From positions 17,386,001 through 17,450,000 of the forward strand of contig CM071596.1 of assembly GCA_036435485.1 (NCBI GenBank): 64,000 bases of DNA, in the 5' to 3' direction. The notes under the pieces were generated by a model, which was not told where the DNA came from, did no database searches, and saw only the letters and a program-made list of their open reading frames with translations. Below are positions 11,801-22,975 of the stretch, piece after piece. Position numbers and translations under genes: made by a program. Source of the stretch: Saposhnikovia divaricata (taxonomy: Eukaryota; Streptophyta; Magnoliopsida; Apiales; Apiaceae). Numbering within the stretch: the first letter of the stretch is position 1; every line of letters begins with the position of its first letter.

Positions 11801-12236
11801 CGGTCTATTGAGGGCCTGGAACCGGACTCCTTTTGCTTAACAAAAAATATATCAATTCAAACCGGGGTTTTCTCTTTAAGAATACATCACTTTCCATCTT
11901 TTTGTGATAATTCTATTTTCTCATTGCTCGTCCAGGTGTAAATTACGGTCTCTTGAGGATCTGAAACCAGACTCTTTTTGCTTGGAAAAAAAATATATCA
12001 ATTCCAACCGGGATTTTCTCTTTAAGAATATATCACTTTCCATCTTTTTGTGATAATTCTTTTTTATCATTGCTCGTCCAGGTGTAAATTACGGCCTCTT
12101 GAGGATCTGAAACTGGATTCCTTTTGCGAAACGAAAAATATATCAATTCCAACCGGGGTTCCAGATTTAAGAATATATCACTCAGAATTTCTTTATGATA
12201 ATTCTTTTTCCTCGTAGCCAATCCACTTGATAAAAT
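11801..12236 (-). repeat. Three tandem copies of a ~145-bp unit in the Athila LTR
   Basis: Units start near 11801, 11946 and 12092, each with cggYctNttgagg, then a 'ccttttgctt' block, then 'atatatcaattc', 'aaccggg' and 'tttaagaatatatcac', ending with 'gtgtaaattac' in the first two. Spacing is 145 and 146 bases. The third copy is the most diverged. Confidence 0.88.
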
Positions 12237-12414
12237 TGAGACAGAAATCCACCGTTTTTAACCTTTTATCGCCTAGATACCTAAAGTTGCGACTTCTGCA
12301 CAACAAATGCTGAAACACAACAAAAATGAATTAAAAGACACAACATACTTAAGGATAAACCACCAATCTAGGCCAAAATAGCGCATAATAAGTGGATATA
12401 AAATCCACTTATCA

Positions 12415-13077
12415 GTCGGCTATCCCGTGGTCGGCCGAAGGCCCTCAAATCATGGTGGTCGGCCAGCTGGTGGTTGGTGCTATGGAACCCGGATCTAAAA
12501 TCATCCGTGGTCTTAGAAAGTTATGGATCCCGGACCTAAAATCATCCGTGGTCTTAGAATTTTGGATCTCGGACCTAAAATCAACTATGGTTTTAGAAAG
12601 TCCCGTGGTCGGCCGATGCCCCTTGGAATGTCGTGGTCGGCCGCTTGGTGGTCAGCTATGGTTCTCCGGGTGTCGTGGTCGGCCACCTCGTGGTTGGATT
12701 AGAAACCTGGACCTGAAAACCATCCATAGTCTTGAGGATCAAGAATCTTGATCTCAAATCATCCGTGATCTCGAGGAGAATGATGGATCTAAAATTATCC
12801 GTGATCTTAAGGATCAAATATCTAGATCTTGATCTCAAGTCACTATTTTGGTTATTCGTGACTTCTAACGATATTACTCCTTAATTTACGATTAGCACTG
12901 CTAATCTTGTGCTTAAGGTTAAACTCGTTACTTAACTTCTTAAGCGCAATCATGCTTTCAAAGGTCGTCCATTTCGTGACTTCAGTAAATATATCAGCTG
13001 TTTCTTCTCCGGCTTGTATGAATTATAACGATTCTTTATGTATAACGCGGATAATTTCTATCCTTTTTTCATCTATA
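12415..13077. repeat. Tat element 3' tail with degenerate GTGGTCGGCC and 'atcatccgtgatct' repeats
   Basis: GTGGTCGGCC or near-matches occur at least five times between 12415 and 12700. A second motif, ctaaaatcatccgtggtctt or variants, recurs about seven times to 12840. Long 3' untranslated regions with changing tandem repeats are known in Tat/Ogre elements and have seeded satellites. 12850-13077 is plain sequence with no recognisable gene. Confidence 0.7.
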
Positions 13078-13437
13078 AACGATGGATGGCCTCGTTCCCA
13101 TCCAAGGTCTCCAACTTGTAGGATCTTCGTCCTAGCGTCTTCTTGACTCGATACGGCCCTTCCCAATTATGGGCTAGCTCTCCCTTCTGACCAACTCCAG
13201 AAGCTTCTATCTTCCTTAGAACCAGTTCACCTTGCCGAAAGAACCTCTCCTTAACCCTTCGGTTGTAGTGGAAGGATGCTCTGCATTCCGGGCATTTGCT
13301 TCATCCCTAACCTCATCAATTAGGTCTAGGGCAAGCCTCATGCCTTCTTCATTAGTCTCTTGCTCATATGCCTCAACTCGAGGTGATGCATGCATGATCT
13401 CTAGGGGCACAACTGCCTCGGCTCTATAAGCCAACAA
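13078..13437 (-). pseudogene. Tat integrase C-terminal region, frameshifted
   Basis: The first frame (13437-13216) starts AYRAEAVVPLEIMHASPRVE, which directly continues the integrase ending at 13424. The shift between them lies in a T-run. A second shift lies near 13250, after which VKERFFRQGELVLRK and NWEGPYRVKKTLGRRSYKLE can be read in another frame down to about 13080. This is the usual integrase tail region of Tat elements that tethers to the target. It is broken by at least two frameshifts. Confidence 0.75.
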
Positions 13438-14788
13438 AAAACGGGGTCGCTCCAGTTGTCACTTTGCAAGTGGTGCGATATGCCCAAAGTATAGGCAGTA
13501 ACTCATCCACCCAAGTGTTTCTTGAGCGTTCGACCCTTTTCTCCAGTCCATCAAGGATTATCCGATTGGCTATTTCTGCCTGTCCATTAGCTTGCGGGTG
13601 TGCTACTGAAGTAAAACGAAGATCAATAGCATTTTCCTCACAGTACTTCTTGAATTCTTCATTGTTGAATTGCGTCCCATTATCCGTCACAAGGATTCGC
13701 GGGATTCCATATCTACAGATCACGTTCTCCCAAAAGAACTGGGCAACTTGCTTGGTGGTTATCTTGGCTAGGGGTTTAGCCCCAATTCTCCTAGTGAAGT
13801 AGTCGATGGCTACTATAAAAAACTTTCTTTGTGCAGATGCTACGGGAAAGGAAACAAGTATATCCATTCCCCATATTGCAAACGGAATAGGGGAGCTGAT
13901 CGAGGTCAACATCTCAGGCGGCTGCCTTACAATCGAAGCGTGCTTTTGGCACCTCTCACACCTCTTAAAATAATCTTTTCCATCAGCAAGCATCTCTGGC
14001 CAATAGAATCCTAGACGAGTGATCTTGTGAGCTAGGGCTCTGCCCCCCAAGTGTTGTCCACAGATCCCTCCATGAACTTCTTCCAGCGCTTCTCTTGCCT
14101 CATTGGGCCTTAAACACTTCAGGTATGGGATGACAAACGATCTCTTGTAGAGAATGCCTTCGATCAGGGCGTATCTCAATGCTCTTACTGACAACTTTCG
14201 TGCCTCCAAGGCATCGTCAGGAAGCCATCCAGTTTCAAGGTGAGCTTTGATGGGATCCATCCAACAGCTTCCTAGATTAATTGGTGCTATCAACTTAGAG
14301 TTGATGGACGGGGCCTTCAAGACCTGGAAGTAAACACTCCCTGCATAATTCTCTATTTCAGAGGAAGCGAATTTGGACAAGGCATCAGTCTTAAGGTTTT
14401 CCTCTTTTGGGATGTGCTCCACATAACATTCCTCAAATTGGGTCATAACACCCTTCACGATCCTTAGATATTTTGCCATGGTTTCATCCTTGGCCTCAAA
14501 CTCGCCATTCACTTGTGATACTACAAGCCTTGAGTCTCCACAGACCTTGAGATTCTTGACCCTCATGATTCTTGCCAAGCCTAAACCAGCTATCAATGCC
14601 TCATATTCAGCTTCATTGTTGGTAGTAGGAAAGTCCAACTTCAAAGCATATTCAACTATGAACCCATCGGGGCTTTGCAACACTAAACCTGCGCCACTAG
14701 ATTTTGTTTTTGATGATCCATCAAAATAGAGCACCCAATATTCCTTCTGATTCAGGTACGAGTTCTTCATCTTTATCTCCACTTTCAA
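13424..14788 (-). pseudogene. Tat second RNase H-like domain and integrase
   Basis: The frame opens near the linker and gives YWVLYFDGSSKTKSSGAGLV, then TNNEAEYEALIAGL, an RNase H-like domain with Asp and Glu at the expected places. Integrase follows: the zinc finger (C...C in FKRCERCQKHA), then the catalytic core with Asp in WGMDILVSFP, Asp in ILVTDNGTQF and Glu in ANGQAEIANR. The reading ends at FFVGL, where a one-base change in a T-run shifts the frame. The start of this frame is also set by a frameshift in the linker near 14760, so the ATG at 14788 is probably not a real start. Confidence 0.85.
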
Positions 14789-15161
14789 GGGTAGTTACTA
14801 TCTCCTGCCCCCCGACTTCTTGGTTGCTAATGGTACATTCAACCACGAAGTCAGCCAATGCCTGAGTCTTGATGGCCGTTCGAGGCTTATACGTGATGTC
14901 AAACTCTCCAAGTTCGATTGCCCACTTAATCAATCTTCCACTTGCTTTCGGGCTGTGCAATATGTTCCTCAATTGCTGGTCCGTCAGGACTTCGATTTTA
15001 TGTGACTGAAAGTATGGTCGTAGTTTCCTTGAAGCTGTTATCAATGCCAAAGCAAATTTCTCGATGGATGAGTAATTTAACTCGGCTCTGTGGAGCACCT
15101 TGCTTACATAGTAGATAGGCCTCTGAACCTTGTTCTCTTCCTTAACGAGGACGGCACTCAA
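14721..15161 (-). pseudogene. Tat RNase H domain
   Basis: It contains SAVLVKEENKVQRPIYYVSK, RAELNYSSIEKFALALITA and VLTDQQLRNIL, ending ALADFVVECTI. This is the RNase H domain directly after RT. It is in the same frame as the RT part (15165-16235) and is separated from it only by one stop codon. The frame then shifts before the second RNase H-like domain. Confidence 0.85.
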
Positions 15162-15164
15162 TGA

Positions 15165-16250
15165 TTATTCAGACACTGCTAGATACAGATAAAGAGTCTC
15201 TCCGAGACTTGGCTTGGCCAACAACGGGGCTTCGGCCATGTACTTCTTCAATTGTTCAAAGGCCTCTTGGCTTTTATCAGTCCATTCAAAAATTTTCACC
15301 TTCTTCAATGCTTGAAAGAAAGGGAAGCATTTGTCACCAGACTTGGAGATAAATCTCCCTAGAGCTGCCACTCTGCCAGTTAACTTTTGCACATCCCTTA
15401 CAGAACGGGGTGGTTCCATGTCTAAAATTGATTTGATTTTATCAGGATTGCCTTCTATGCTTCTCTTTGAAACCATCAATCCCAGAAAATTTCCAGATCC
15501 AATGCCAAAAGCGCACTTGGCTGGATTCAACATCATCTTGTGGTGCCTCAGCACTTCGAATGCCTCTCTGAGGTGCTTAATGTGATCTGCCTTGAGTAGG
15601 CTCTTGACTAACATGTCATCAACATAGACCTCCATGGTTTTTCCAATCAGATGGGCGAATATCTTATTCACTAGTCGTTGGTAAGTAGCTCCTGCATTCT
15701 TTAGACTAAAAGCCATAACAAGATAGCAGAAAACACCAAAGTCAGTTATGAAAGATACCTTAGTGATGTCATCCTTGTGCATCTTAATCTGATTGTAGCC
15801 GCTGAACCCATCCATGAAGCTCAACATCTCATGTCCAGTTGTGGCATTTATCAACATATCAATCCTTGGAAGGGGAAAACAATCCTTCGGACATGCATCA
15901 TTCAAATCAGTGAAGTCTATACACATCCTCCACTTCCCATTCGCTTTCTTGACCATCACAGGGTTTGCTAACCATTTGGGAAACTGAATTTCTTCAATAA
16001 ACCCAGCCTCTAAGAGCTTGTCAACTTCTTTTTTAATGGCCTCCTGCCTTTCAGGAGCAAAATTTCTCTTCTTCTGCTTTATTGTCTTCCGCCCAGGATC
16101 AACATTCAACTTGTGAGTTATGAGTTGGGGATCAATCCCTGGCATGTCAGCTGCAGTCCAAGCAAACACATCATTATTTTCTTGCAAGAATGCTATCAAC
16201 TTGCCCTTCAGGGGTTCTTTCAAAGATGCTCCCACATAAGTAACTTTTCA
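15165..16250 (-). pseudogene. Tat reverse transcriptase
   Basis: RT blocks in order: VDKLLEAGFIEEIQFPKWLA, KWRMCIDFTDLNDACPKD, LSFMDGFSGYNQI and the catalytic YVDDMLVKS, then the connection region TGRVAALGRFIS. It converts the element RNA to DNA. The stop at 15165-15167 is in frame with RNase H downstream, so it is a nonsense mutation. Upstream of the first residues (about 16250) the homology ends abruptly at UTR-like sequence, although gag-protease should precede RT directly. Confidence 0.87.
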
Positions 16251-17215
16251 GCTCGCTTGGTCATCATGGCTTCAATGTTTGTCTTGGTCTTGGGTGTTGA
16301 ACATCGATGTTCGAAGGTTGAACGCCAATGTTTGAAATCAAGGGTTTTCAATCTCAATGGTGTTTTAAATCACCGAAATATCTATCAGAGCTGCCGTTCA
16401 AAGGCCAGGGGGTTTCTGGTTAGCCCCACGAGGTCTTGAACCTTCCCTAGGAGGTTTTCAAAATTACATATTGGTTTTTAAGTCAACATGAAGTTTCAAC
16501 ATTTGGATCTTAATTGGAGGTTCATGACCCCCTCAAGTTTGGCCTTCATAACTAACCTTGGCCTTCATGGCTAATCTTGGCCTTCATGGCTAACATCTTC
16601 TGTTCTTCAACCTAGGATTCGGGGTTGATTCCTCGATTTAGATTTCGATAAATGCAATCCCATTGGCTTCTTGCCTTTTAAACTTCTGAGACGAGAGCTT
16701 GCTTGATCTTCTTAATCCTTGCTTAAGGTTATCTATTGGCCTTCATTCTTGGATCCTTAATGCAGGTACTTAATAAGTATTTAAGAGTAGATAGTCCTTA
16801 ACATCCTCGGCCTTTCATGGCTTTGACTGTTGCATGTGGCTTTTAGCTTCTTGTCTTTTATCCAGGGTCCTTTACAGACTTAAAATCTTACTTGGTTGCG
16901 TTGTAACCTAACTCTTGACCCTTCGGGATCTTCACTTATGCATTTGTTTGTTTTCCATTCGTGTATTCTTTTATTTTCGGTACTCGGTCATCCTTGACTG
17001 GCACTCATCGGGTGCTCGGCACATAAATAAAATCACACAATCAATTAATGGAAATCAAACTTGCATTAATAACTTGAAATGGGTTCAACCCTTACATAGA
17101 GTACTATTGTCCTACTCGGAGCAACATGCTCTGCAATGGTTTCAATGAACCTTATTTCTGCTTCTACTAGATAAATATGAAGCTAAGTCCTACTAGGATA
17201 ACTTGAGCCCATCGG
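16251..17215 (-). other. Non-coding, UTR-like insert between protease and RT of the Tat element
   Basis: No recognisable protein is encoded. A short motif, ggccttcatggctaa or variants, repeats several times near 16540-16600 and 16810. In a normal Tat element the protease runs straight into RT, so this stretch is out of place. It may be 3'-UTR or other element sequence carried in by template switching. Confidence 0.5.
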
Positions 17216-17430
17216 GGGATTGCAAAACTAGGCCTGCATCACTTGATTTTGTTTTTGATGCTCCATCAAAATAGAGCGCCCACCATTCCTTCTGGTCTCC
17301 TCATTCTTATTCTGAAGTTCACTTCCTGCTTGGGGTACTACCTCCTGCCCCCCGACTTCTTGGTTGCCAATGGTACATTCAACCACGAAGTCAGTTAACG
17401 CCTTAGCCTCAATGGTTGTCCAAGGCTTCT
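17216..17430 (-). repeat. Displaced copy of the RNase H / second RNase H junction
   Basis: Plus-strand sequence here matches 14640-14865: both contain 'gattttgtttttgatg', 'ctgccccccgacttcttgg' and 'acattcaaccacgaagtcag'. On the minus strand it encodes ALTDFVVECTIGNQEVGGQE, and in another frame the first ~30 residues of the second RNase H-like domain. It is fused to the end of the protease region. The two copies differ by scattered substitutions and a small deletion in the linker. Confidence 0.85.
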
Positions 17431-18469
17431 GTGTGATGTCCTCTGCTGGCCTTTCTTGGTGTTCCTTACCTCTGCGGACATCCATGTCTTCAATTGGAGG
17501 GACTTGCCCCCCGACTCCATCAGGCCTTAACGAGGCTACATAACAGCTTCGTGCCATCTTTTGATCACCTTTATGTTCTCCAATTCCATTCCGGGTTGGA
17601 AACTTAATATTCATGTGATAAGTAGACGCAACAGCCTTGAACGCATGAAGTCCAGTCCTTCCCAGGATTGCGTTATAAGTCGAGGATGCTTTGATCACCA
17701 GAAAATTCAGCATCTGAGTAGCCTCTTTAGGTTCTTGCCCAATTGTCATGGGTAACTGAATAGTCCCTTCAACTTTGGACTCAACTCCATTAAATCCATA
17801 AATTGGCATGTTGGTTGGGGTCAACTGAGAGTCGGTGTACCCCATCTTTATAAATGCGACATGAAACAAAATATCAACAGAAGCTCCATTGTCTATCAAG
17901 ACCCACTTCACTTCCGAGTTCCCAATCATAGGGGTTATGACCAACGGGTCGTCATGGGGAAACTTCACCCCTTCGAGATCTGAGTCATCAAAACCAATAG
18001 CTATCTCAGTCCTGGCACGCTTCGGGGCTTCTCCCACGATGTGCATCACTTCTCTGGCATACGCCTTCCGAGAGTTTCGGGTTGTACCGGCCGCTTTCGG
18101 GCCTCCCCAAATCATGTTAATAACTGGCCCTCGGGGCTGTGGGTTACGATCTCGATCTCGATCATCATCCCTTCTATCATTGTCTCTTCTATCATAATCC
18201 CTCCTTTGAGTTCCACAATCATCACCCTTAGTGAACTTGTTCAGCTTTCCTTTTCGGATCAAGAATTCAATCTCATCCTTCAACTGCCTACAATCATCTG
18301 TATCATGCCACACATCGCGGTGGAATCTACAGTACTGATCGTTGTTTCTCTTTGCGGGATCACCCCTAAATGGCTTCGGCCATCGAAAATCTTTGTCTTT
18401 CTCGATATGTAACAAGATCTGACTCCTAGGAGCATTCAGTCTCGCATAGTCGTTGAATCTTGGTCCCAA
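17228..18469 (-). pseudogene. Tat gag C-terminus and protease, fused to a displaced RNase H piece
   Basis: The first ~85 residues carry a gag zinc-binding motif (YCRFHRDVWHDTDDC) followed by LKDEIEFLIRKG. An Arg/Asp-rich stretch follows, then the aspartic protease with VLIDNGASVDILF (Asn replaces Ser in the usual D-S/T-G, giving DNG) and NAILGRTGLHAF. The final ~60 residues come from the displaced RNase H segment. The frame is offset from the gag frame (18436-19896), so a frameshift separates gag from this part. The chimeric end means normal Gag-Pol cannot be made. Confidence 0.82.
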
Positions 18470-19896
18470 ATTCTTCTTCGGGGGTGAATCAGAATCCTTG
18501 CTAGTCCGGGGATACTTGTCCCTAGCATCATACTCTTGTTCTTGCTTCCGTTTCTTAAAATCATTGGAGCCCTTGCCATTGCCTCCAGCAGCTTCTTTTT
18601 CATGCTATCCTCTGCCTTGATATACTTGTCGGCCCTTCGTTGGAGCTCGGCCATGTTCTCAGGAGGATGCTTTGCCAAAGACCTTTTGAAGAAAGGATCA
18701 GTGGTTCCGTGTTCCCAGGCTACCAGGGCCACTTTATTCTCCAGATCTGTAATATTCAATGTCTCCTTGGTGAATCGCTTGAGATAATCCCTTAGATTCT
18801 CGCTCTTCCCCTGCACCACATACATGAGGGATGCAGAACTTTTTTCATGAACTCTTCCACTAATGAATTGGCTAACAAAGGCATTTTTCAACTCCTTGAA
18901 AGAGCCAATCGAATTTGCAGGTAGCCTGCTATACCACCTTTGAGCCATACCCGATAGGGTTTGAGGGAACGCCCTACAATTTAAGGCGTCACTAGCAGGT
19001 TGCAGCAGTAGTGCAGCTGTGAACGTCCTGACATGAGTTTCAGGATCGCCTGTTCCATCATAGGCCTTGATCGTCGGCATCGTGAATTTCTTTGAGATGC
19101 GGGCATTCATCACTTCTTCAGTGAATGGAGGTGTTGGATCATCAAGATCTAGCGGCATCAGATCCTTGGGGCTGCTTCTGGGGGTTTCCGCCCTTGTTGC
19201 TCCTTCAGTTGAGGTATCGACCCTTCTTCGTCTCCTAGACGGCCTCTCCAGATCTATGACGGGAACCCTTCCTGAGATTGGAGGAGGCCGATGCAGACTT
19301 TGATTCTGCCTTGCTTGCTCCCTGGCGGCGTCATCTTTCAGGCTCTGGATCTCAGCCTCATGAGCCTTGATCCTTTCCTCAGTCCTTTGTGGAGGTCCAT
19401 CATGGATTCTTCGGGCCCTCCTTCGGGGCTCTCTACTAGCACGTCGCCTCCTTGGGGCCTCGTAACGGTCATCATCGTCATCCTCAGATGTCCAATCAGT
19501 AGTATAGGGGCCGGAGTAGTCTAGGTACTCGCGATCTCGGATCTGCAAAGCATGACCACTCGGTCCAGGTTCTCGAACAGGGGGGTAGTTGGGCAACCCA
19601 TACATTGGGTTGGTATTCATGGGGAGATCCGTAGTATGGATCTGTACCCCAGATGGAGGGTGGTTAGGATCAACCAGGGGAGAGATCACCATCTGAAGAG
19701 AGTTGGTTCCCTGTTCTGGATGGACAACCATAGGCAGCGTACTCCCAGCAGGGGAATTCGTCCCTAGAGGCTGAGAAACTTGAGTTTGGGGGATCGTCCC
19801 TTGTTCAAACGTGGTTGTCCCAGAGGTAAGAGACGGAGTGGAGCTGATTGGTAAAGCTTCGGTAGAGCCTGGTGCAGTTCTTCGTGTGCTAACCAT
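18436..19896 (-). pseudogene. Tat gag
   Basis: The start ATG at 19896 lies 14 bases after the primer site, as expected for a first gag codon. The amino third is low-complexity (Ser/Thr/Pro, then Arg-rich with an acidic EDDDDD run). The gag domain shows TMPTIKAYDGTGDPETHVRT, RWYSRLPANSIGSFKELKNA, LRDYLKRFTKE and HPPENMAELQRRADKYIKAE. At about 18590 the true frame is lost; the last ~50 residues here are out-of-frame, and the proper continuation is read from 18469. Gag forms the particle that packages the RNA. Confidence 0.85.
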
Positions 19897-19910
19897 GGTT
19901 GATGTCTTTT

Positions 19911-19927
19911 TCCCACAGACGGCGCCA
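19911..19927 (-). other. Primer binding site of the Tat element
   Basis: The minus strand reads TGGCGCCGTCTGTGGGA two bases after the LTR end. This is the usual primer-site sequence type in Tat/Retand elements, complementary to a tRNA 3' end. Confidence 0.85.
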
Positions 19928-19929
19928 AA

Positions 19930-20600
19930 TGTTGTGGAATAAAAACTAGGTTACGATTTGTAATTAATGCTAGGGTGGTTGAGCTTCGAGCTTTAATGGT
20001 TGTTTCCGTGTTACGAGACTGATCGGTCTTCACAGAGTGCCTACGTATCTCGCTATTGAGAATCAAGCAAAGACGTAGTTCTAGGTGATGGTGCCCTCAA
20101 GGCTATGGCAGCGAGAGCTCACCTAGGACGCAGTGGCTTGTATGTCCTTATTCGAGGATTAAGCCAAAACGTAGTTCTGAGATGAGGGGTTAGACCCTTT
20201 ATATAAGCTGAGAAGCCCTAGAATTATGGTAGGAGTCAGAGACTTGGTGGACAAGTCTTCCTTGAGGAAGGTTCTAGATCTATTCCTTATAGTAATCAGT
20301 TTCCATGTTGAAATATGTATCTTGGAGGCTAAGTCAGGCAAGAGTAATATCCTTGTTTGACTCTTATTTGCTGAGCTGTTTATTGCCCTTAATATTTAGG
20401 GTTTGGGCCCATCTGGTGGGCCCCACGTTTGGACCATTTCGGGCCTAATTAATGCCACATTAAATATGTCCTTTAGGGCTTACTTTTAGCCCATATCACC
20501 TGATTAACTCGGTCGCGGACCGGGTTAACTTCCGAGTTGACTCTCTTCGCCGATCAAACACTCAATCGAGGCTTCTTTACAGCTTGGTGAGGATGTAACA
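19930..20600 (-). repeat. 5' LTR of the Tat element (671 bp)
   Basis: On the minus strand it starts TGTTACATCC at 20600 and ends CCACAACA at 19930, next to the primer site. The partner LTR is not in the window. The ORFs in it are short and unrecognised. Confidence 0.75.
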
Positions 20601-21554
20601 TCCTTTAGACATTCGAATCCTGTAAGAGATCACTCAGATTCAACTGGTTAGGGTTTGACATGCAATCAAAATTGAGGAAATATATGGGTATATATATGTA
20701 TATATATGTCGAATTCGAGAGTTATCGATCAATTTATATAAAAATTGATGATTTTAAGCTTCGAATTCACTTGATTTGACCAACCCAGTTATTGTTTATA
20801 TCAATTACTTGATTTAATTGATATAATCGAAGAGAATAGACTCGATTTGGTGTATTCAGACATTGAGTCGATTTAAAATTAGGGTTTTAATCGGAAATTT
20901 TGAAGACCGGTGAGAGACCTCGCGAGAGAGGTGAGAGAGATTTGAGAGAAATCGGGCGAGAGTCAGATCTGTGTAAACAGTATGACAAAAAAATGGTAAT
21001 GTTACTATATATATTTTCTATATCAACGGTTGAGATTAAACCATCATTATAACGAATGGCTAGGATATTAGGGTTTGGAGTATTGGACCGGGTCAGCTGA
21101 AATGTAACTGGGTTGGGCTGAATAATTGGGTCATTTGCCCGAAAATAATCATAAAAATAGTAATTTTTATTTCTGAAAATAATTTTGTAAAATCATATAT
21201 ATTATATAATAATATCTAATAATATCTAATAAATATGAGAAAATATTTAGGCATTTTGATACTTTTTATGTGAGCTTAAATGTCATAATTCTTGGTATCT
21301 CAAAAATATTTTTCGAAAATAATTCCAAAAATATTTATTCGAACAGTTTTATCTTTTTGATAGAAAAATAAGATTCTCGATAAAACCCGATCGATAAAGT
21401 TTCATATGTTATCGTTATCGATAAATATGAGTTTTAGAGTGCCTTATAATCCGATCAAAAGGATCTCTTTTTCGTGAGACGACTTAGAATTGTGACAAAT
21501 ATTTTCACAAAAATAAATATAAATATAAATAATATTTATAAGTATATAAACCAT
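20601..21554 (-). other. SIRE 3' non-coding tail
   Basis: AT-rich sequence after the RNase H stop, with no recognisable protein. SIRE elements have a long tail here, in some cases with an envelope-like ORF; no such ORF is visible. A short gagagag-rich stretch occurs near 20905-20960. The Tat element inserted within this tail. Confidence 0.6.
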
Positions 21555-22865
21555 TTATTTTGGAAATTCCAACATTCCTAAATCCAAACGGAGTTTAGCG
21601 AATCTTTCAGAATTTAATGGCTTTGTGAATATGTCAGCGAGATTGTACCCAGTTTCGATATGAGTCATTTTAATATCGCCTTTATTGACATGATCACGCA
21701 AAAAGTGATGTCTCACATCTATATGCTTAGATCGTGCATGTAACACGGGATTTTTGCTAAGGTCAATAGCGCTAGTGTTATCGCATAAGATGGATATAAC
21801 ATCAAACTTAATATTGTAGTAGGCTAGTGTTTGCTTCATCCAAAAGATTTGAGCACAACATTTTGTAGCCGGTATATATTCAGCTTCCGTTGTGGAGATT
21901 GATACCGAATTTTGTTTCTTGGAAAACCAAGAGACTAAGCAACCTCCCAGAAACTGACATGTACCACTCGTACTTTTTCTGTCGACTAAATGCCCGACAT
22001 AGTCCGAATCAGAAAAACATACCAAGTCGAATGGTACTCCTTTCGGATACCAAAGACCTACATCGGTGGTTCCTTTTAGATATCTCAATATCCTTTTTAC
22101 TTCGGATAAATGAGATTCTTTAGGTGCTACTTGAAATCTGGCACACTTACAAACACTATATTGTATATCGGGTCGACTTGCGATTATATAAAGCAAGCTA
22201 CCAATCATACCCCGATATTTCTTAGTGTCCACGGGAATACCGTTAGGATCTTCTGTCAATTTTTCAGAAGTAGACATAGGAGTAGAGATGGGTTTGGCAT
22301 TATCCATTTCGAATTTCTTTAACATCTCTTTACAATACTTGGATTGAGAGATATGGATGCCTTGGTCCGATTGCCTAATTTGCAATCCCAAAAAGAAATT
22401 TAATTCTCCCATCATACTCATTTTGAATTCATTGCTCACATTTTCAGAGAATTCTTTACATAGAACATCATTTTTTGATCCAAAGATGATGTCATCTACG
22501 TATATTTGTACGAGTAGGATATCATCCTTTTCTTGTCTCGTAAATAAGGTTTTATCGGTAGTTCCCATTTTAAAATTGTTTTCTAATAGGAACTTGCTCA
22601 ACCTTTCATACCAAGCTCTTGGAGCTTGTTTTAAGCCATATAGGGCTTTATATAATTTACATACATACTCAGGATGTGTGGCATCTTCGAAATCGGGAGG
22701 TTGTTTTACATAAACTTCTTCATCTAATATCCCGTTTAAGAAGGCCGATTTTACATCCATTTGATATACTTTAAAGTCTTTATGACATGCGTAAGCTAAT
22801 AGCATTCGAATAGATTCAATTCGTGCTACGGGTGCATAAGTTTCATCGAAATCTATACCTTCCAT
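21555..22865 (-). pseudogene. SIRE reverse transcriptase and RNase H
   Basis: RT starts at MEGIDFDETYAPVARIESIR and shows QMDVKSAFLNGILDEEVYV, LYGLKQAPRAWYERL and the catalytic YVDDIIFGS. RNase H carries DRKSTSGTCQFLGG, STTEAEYIPA and the copia end motif HIDVRHHFLRDHV...ADIFTKPL. This part is intact to its stop. The start is not real: it is the first ATG after a one-base deletion and a TGA in the preceding RT start (about 22865-22890), so the polyprotein is broken here. Confidence 0.88.
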
Positions 22866-22975
22866 TTTGGTATAGCCTTAGCGACTAATCACGCTTTATT
22901 TCGAACAACCGTTCCATTTTCGTCTAACTTGTTTCTAAAAACCCATTTATTTCCAATTATGGAAGTATCCTTGGG

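Larger units (their letters stand above)
9149..12414 (-). mobile_element. Athila-type Ty3/gypsy element, 5' LTR plus partial gag (interrupted by Tekay)
   Basis: On the minus strand an LTR (about 12414 down to 10222) is followed almost directly by an Athila-like gag that is cut at 9149 by the Tekay 3' LTR. The remaining gag, pol and second LTR should lie left of the window beyond the Tekay 5' LTR. The LTR start TGATAAGTGG is the type I associate with Athila elements. The flank at 12415-12419 (gtcgg) is the expected target duplication on this side. Confidence 0.7.
10222..12414 (-). repeat. 5' LTR of the Athila element (about 2.2 kb)
   Basis: The minus-strand start is TGATAAGTGG at 12414. The end is placed near 10222 (…CCAACA), where gag homology begins within a few bases. 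It contains a TAA microsatellite, a three-copy tandem repeat and otherwise very AT-rich DNA. No gene is seen; the 75-residue ORF at 11338-11565 is low-complexity. The downstream end is less certain because the usual TGGCGCC primer site is missing. Confidence 0.6.
12415..20600 (-). mobile_element. Tat/Retand-type Ty3/gypsy element, 5' LTR to 3' tail, rearranged
   Basis: On the minus strand the order is LTR (20600-19930), primer site (19927-19911), gag, protease, an out-of-place RNase H fragment with a UTR-like stretch, RT, RNase H, a second RNase H-like domain, integrase, and a repeat-rich 3' tail. The second RNase H-like domain between RNase H and integrase is a hallmark of the Tat lineage. 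The 3' LTR is not in the window because Athila inserted in the 3' tail at 12414. The right flank 20601-20605 (tcctt) is the expected target duplication. Confidence 0.88.

Noticed and set aside
16540..16830. CRISPR-like or satellite array from 'ggccttcatggctaa'
   Set aside because: Only a few degenerate copies with irregular spacing in a retroelement; no regular repeat-spacer pattern.
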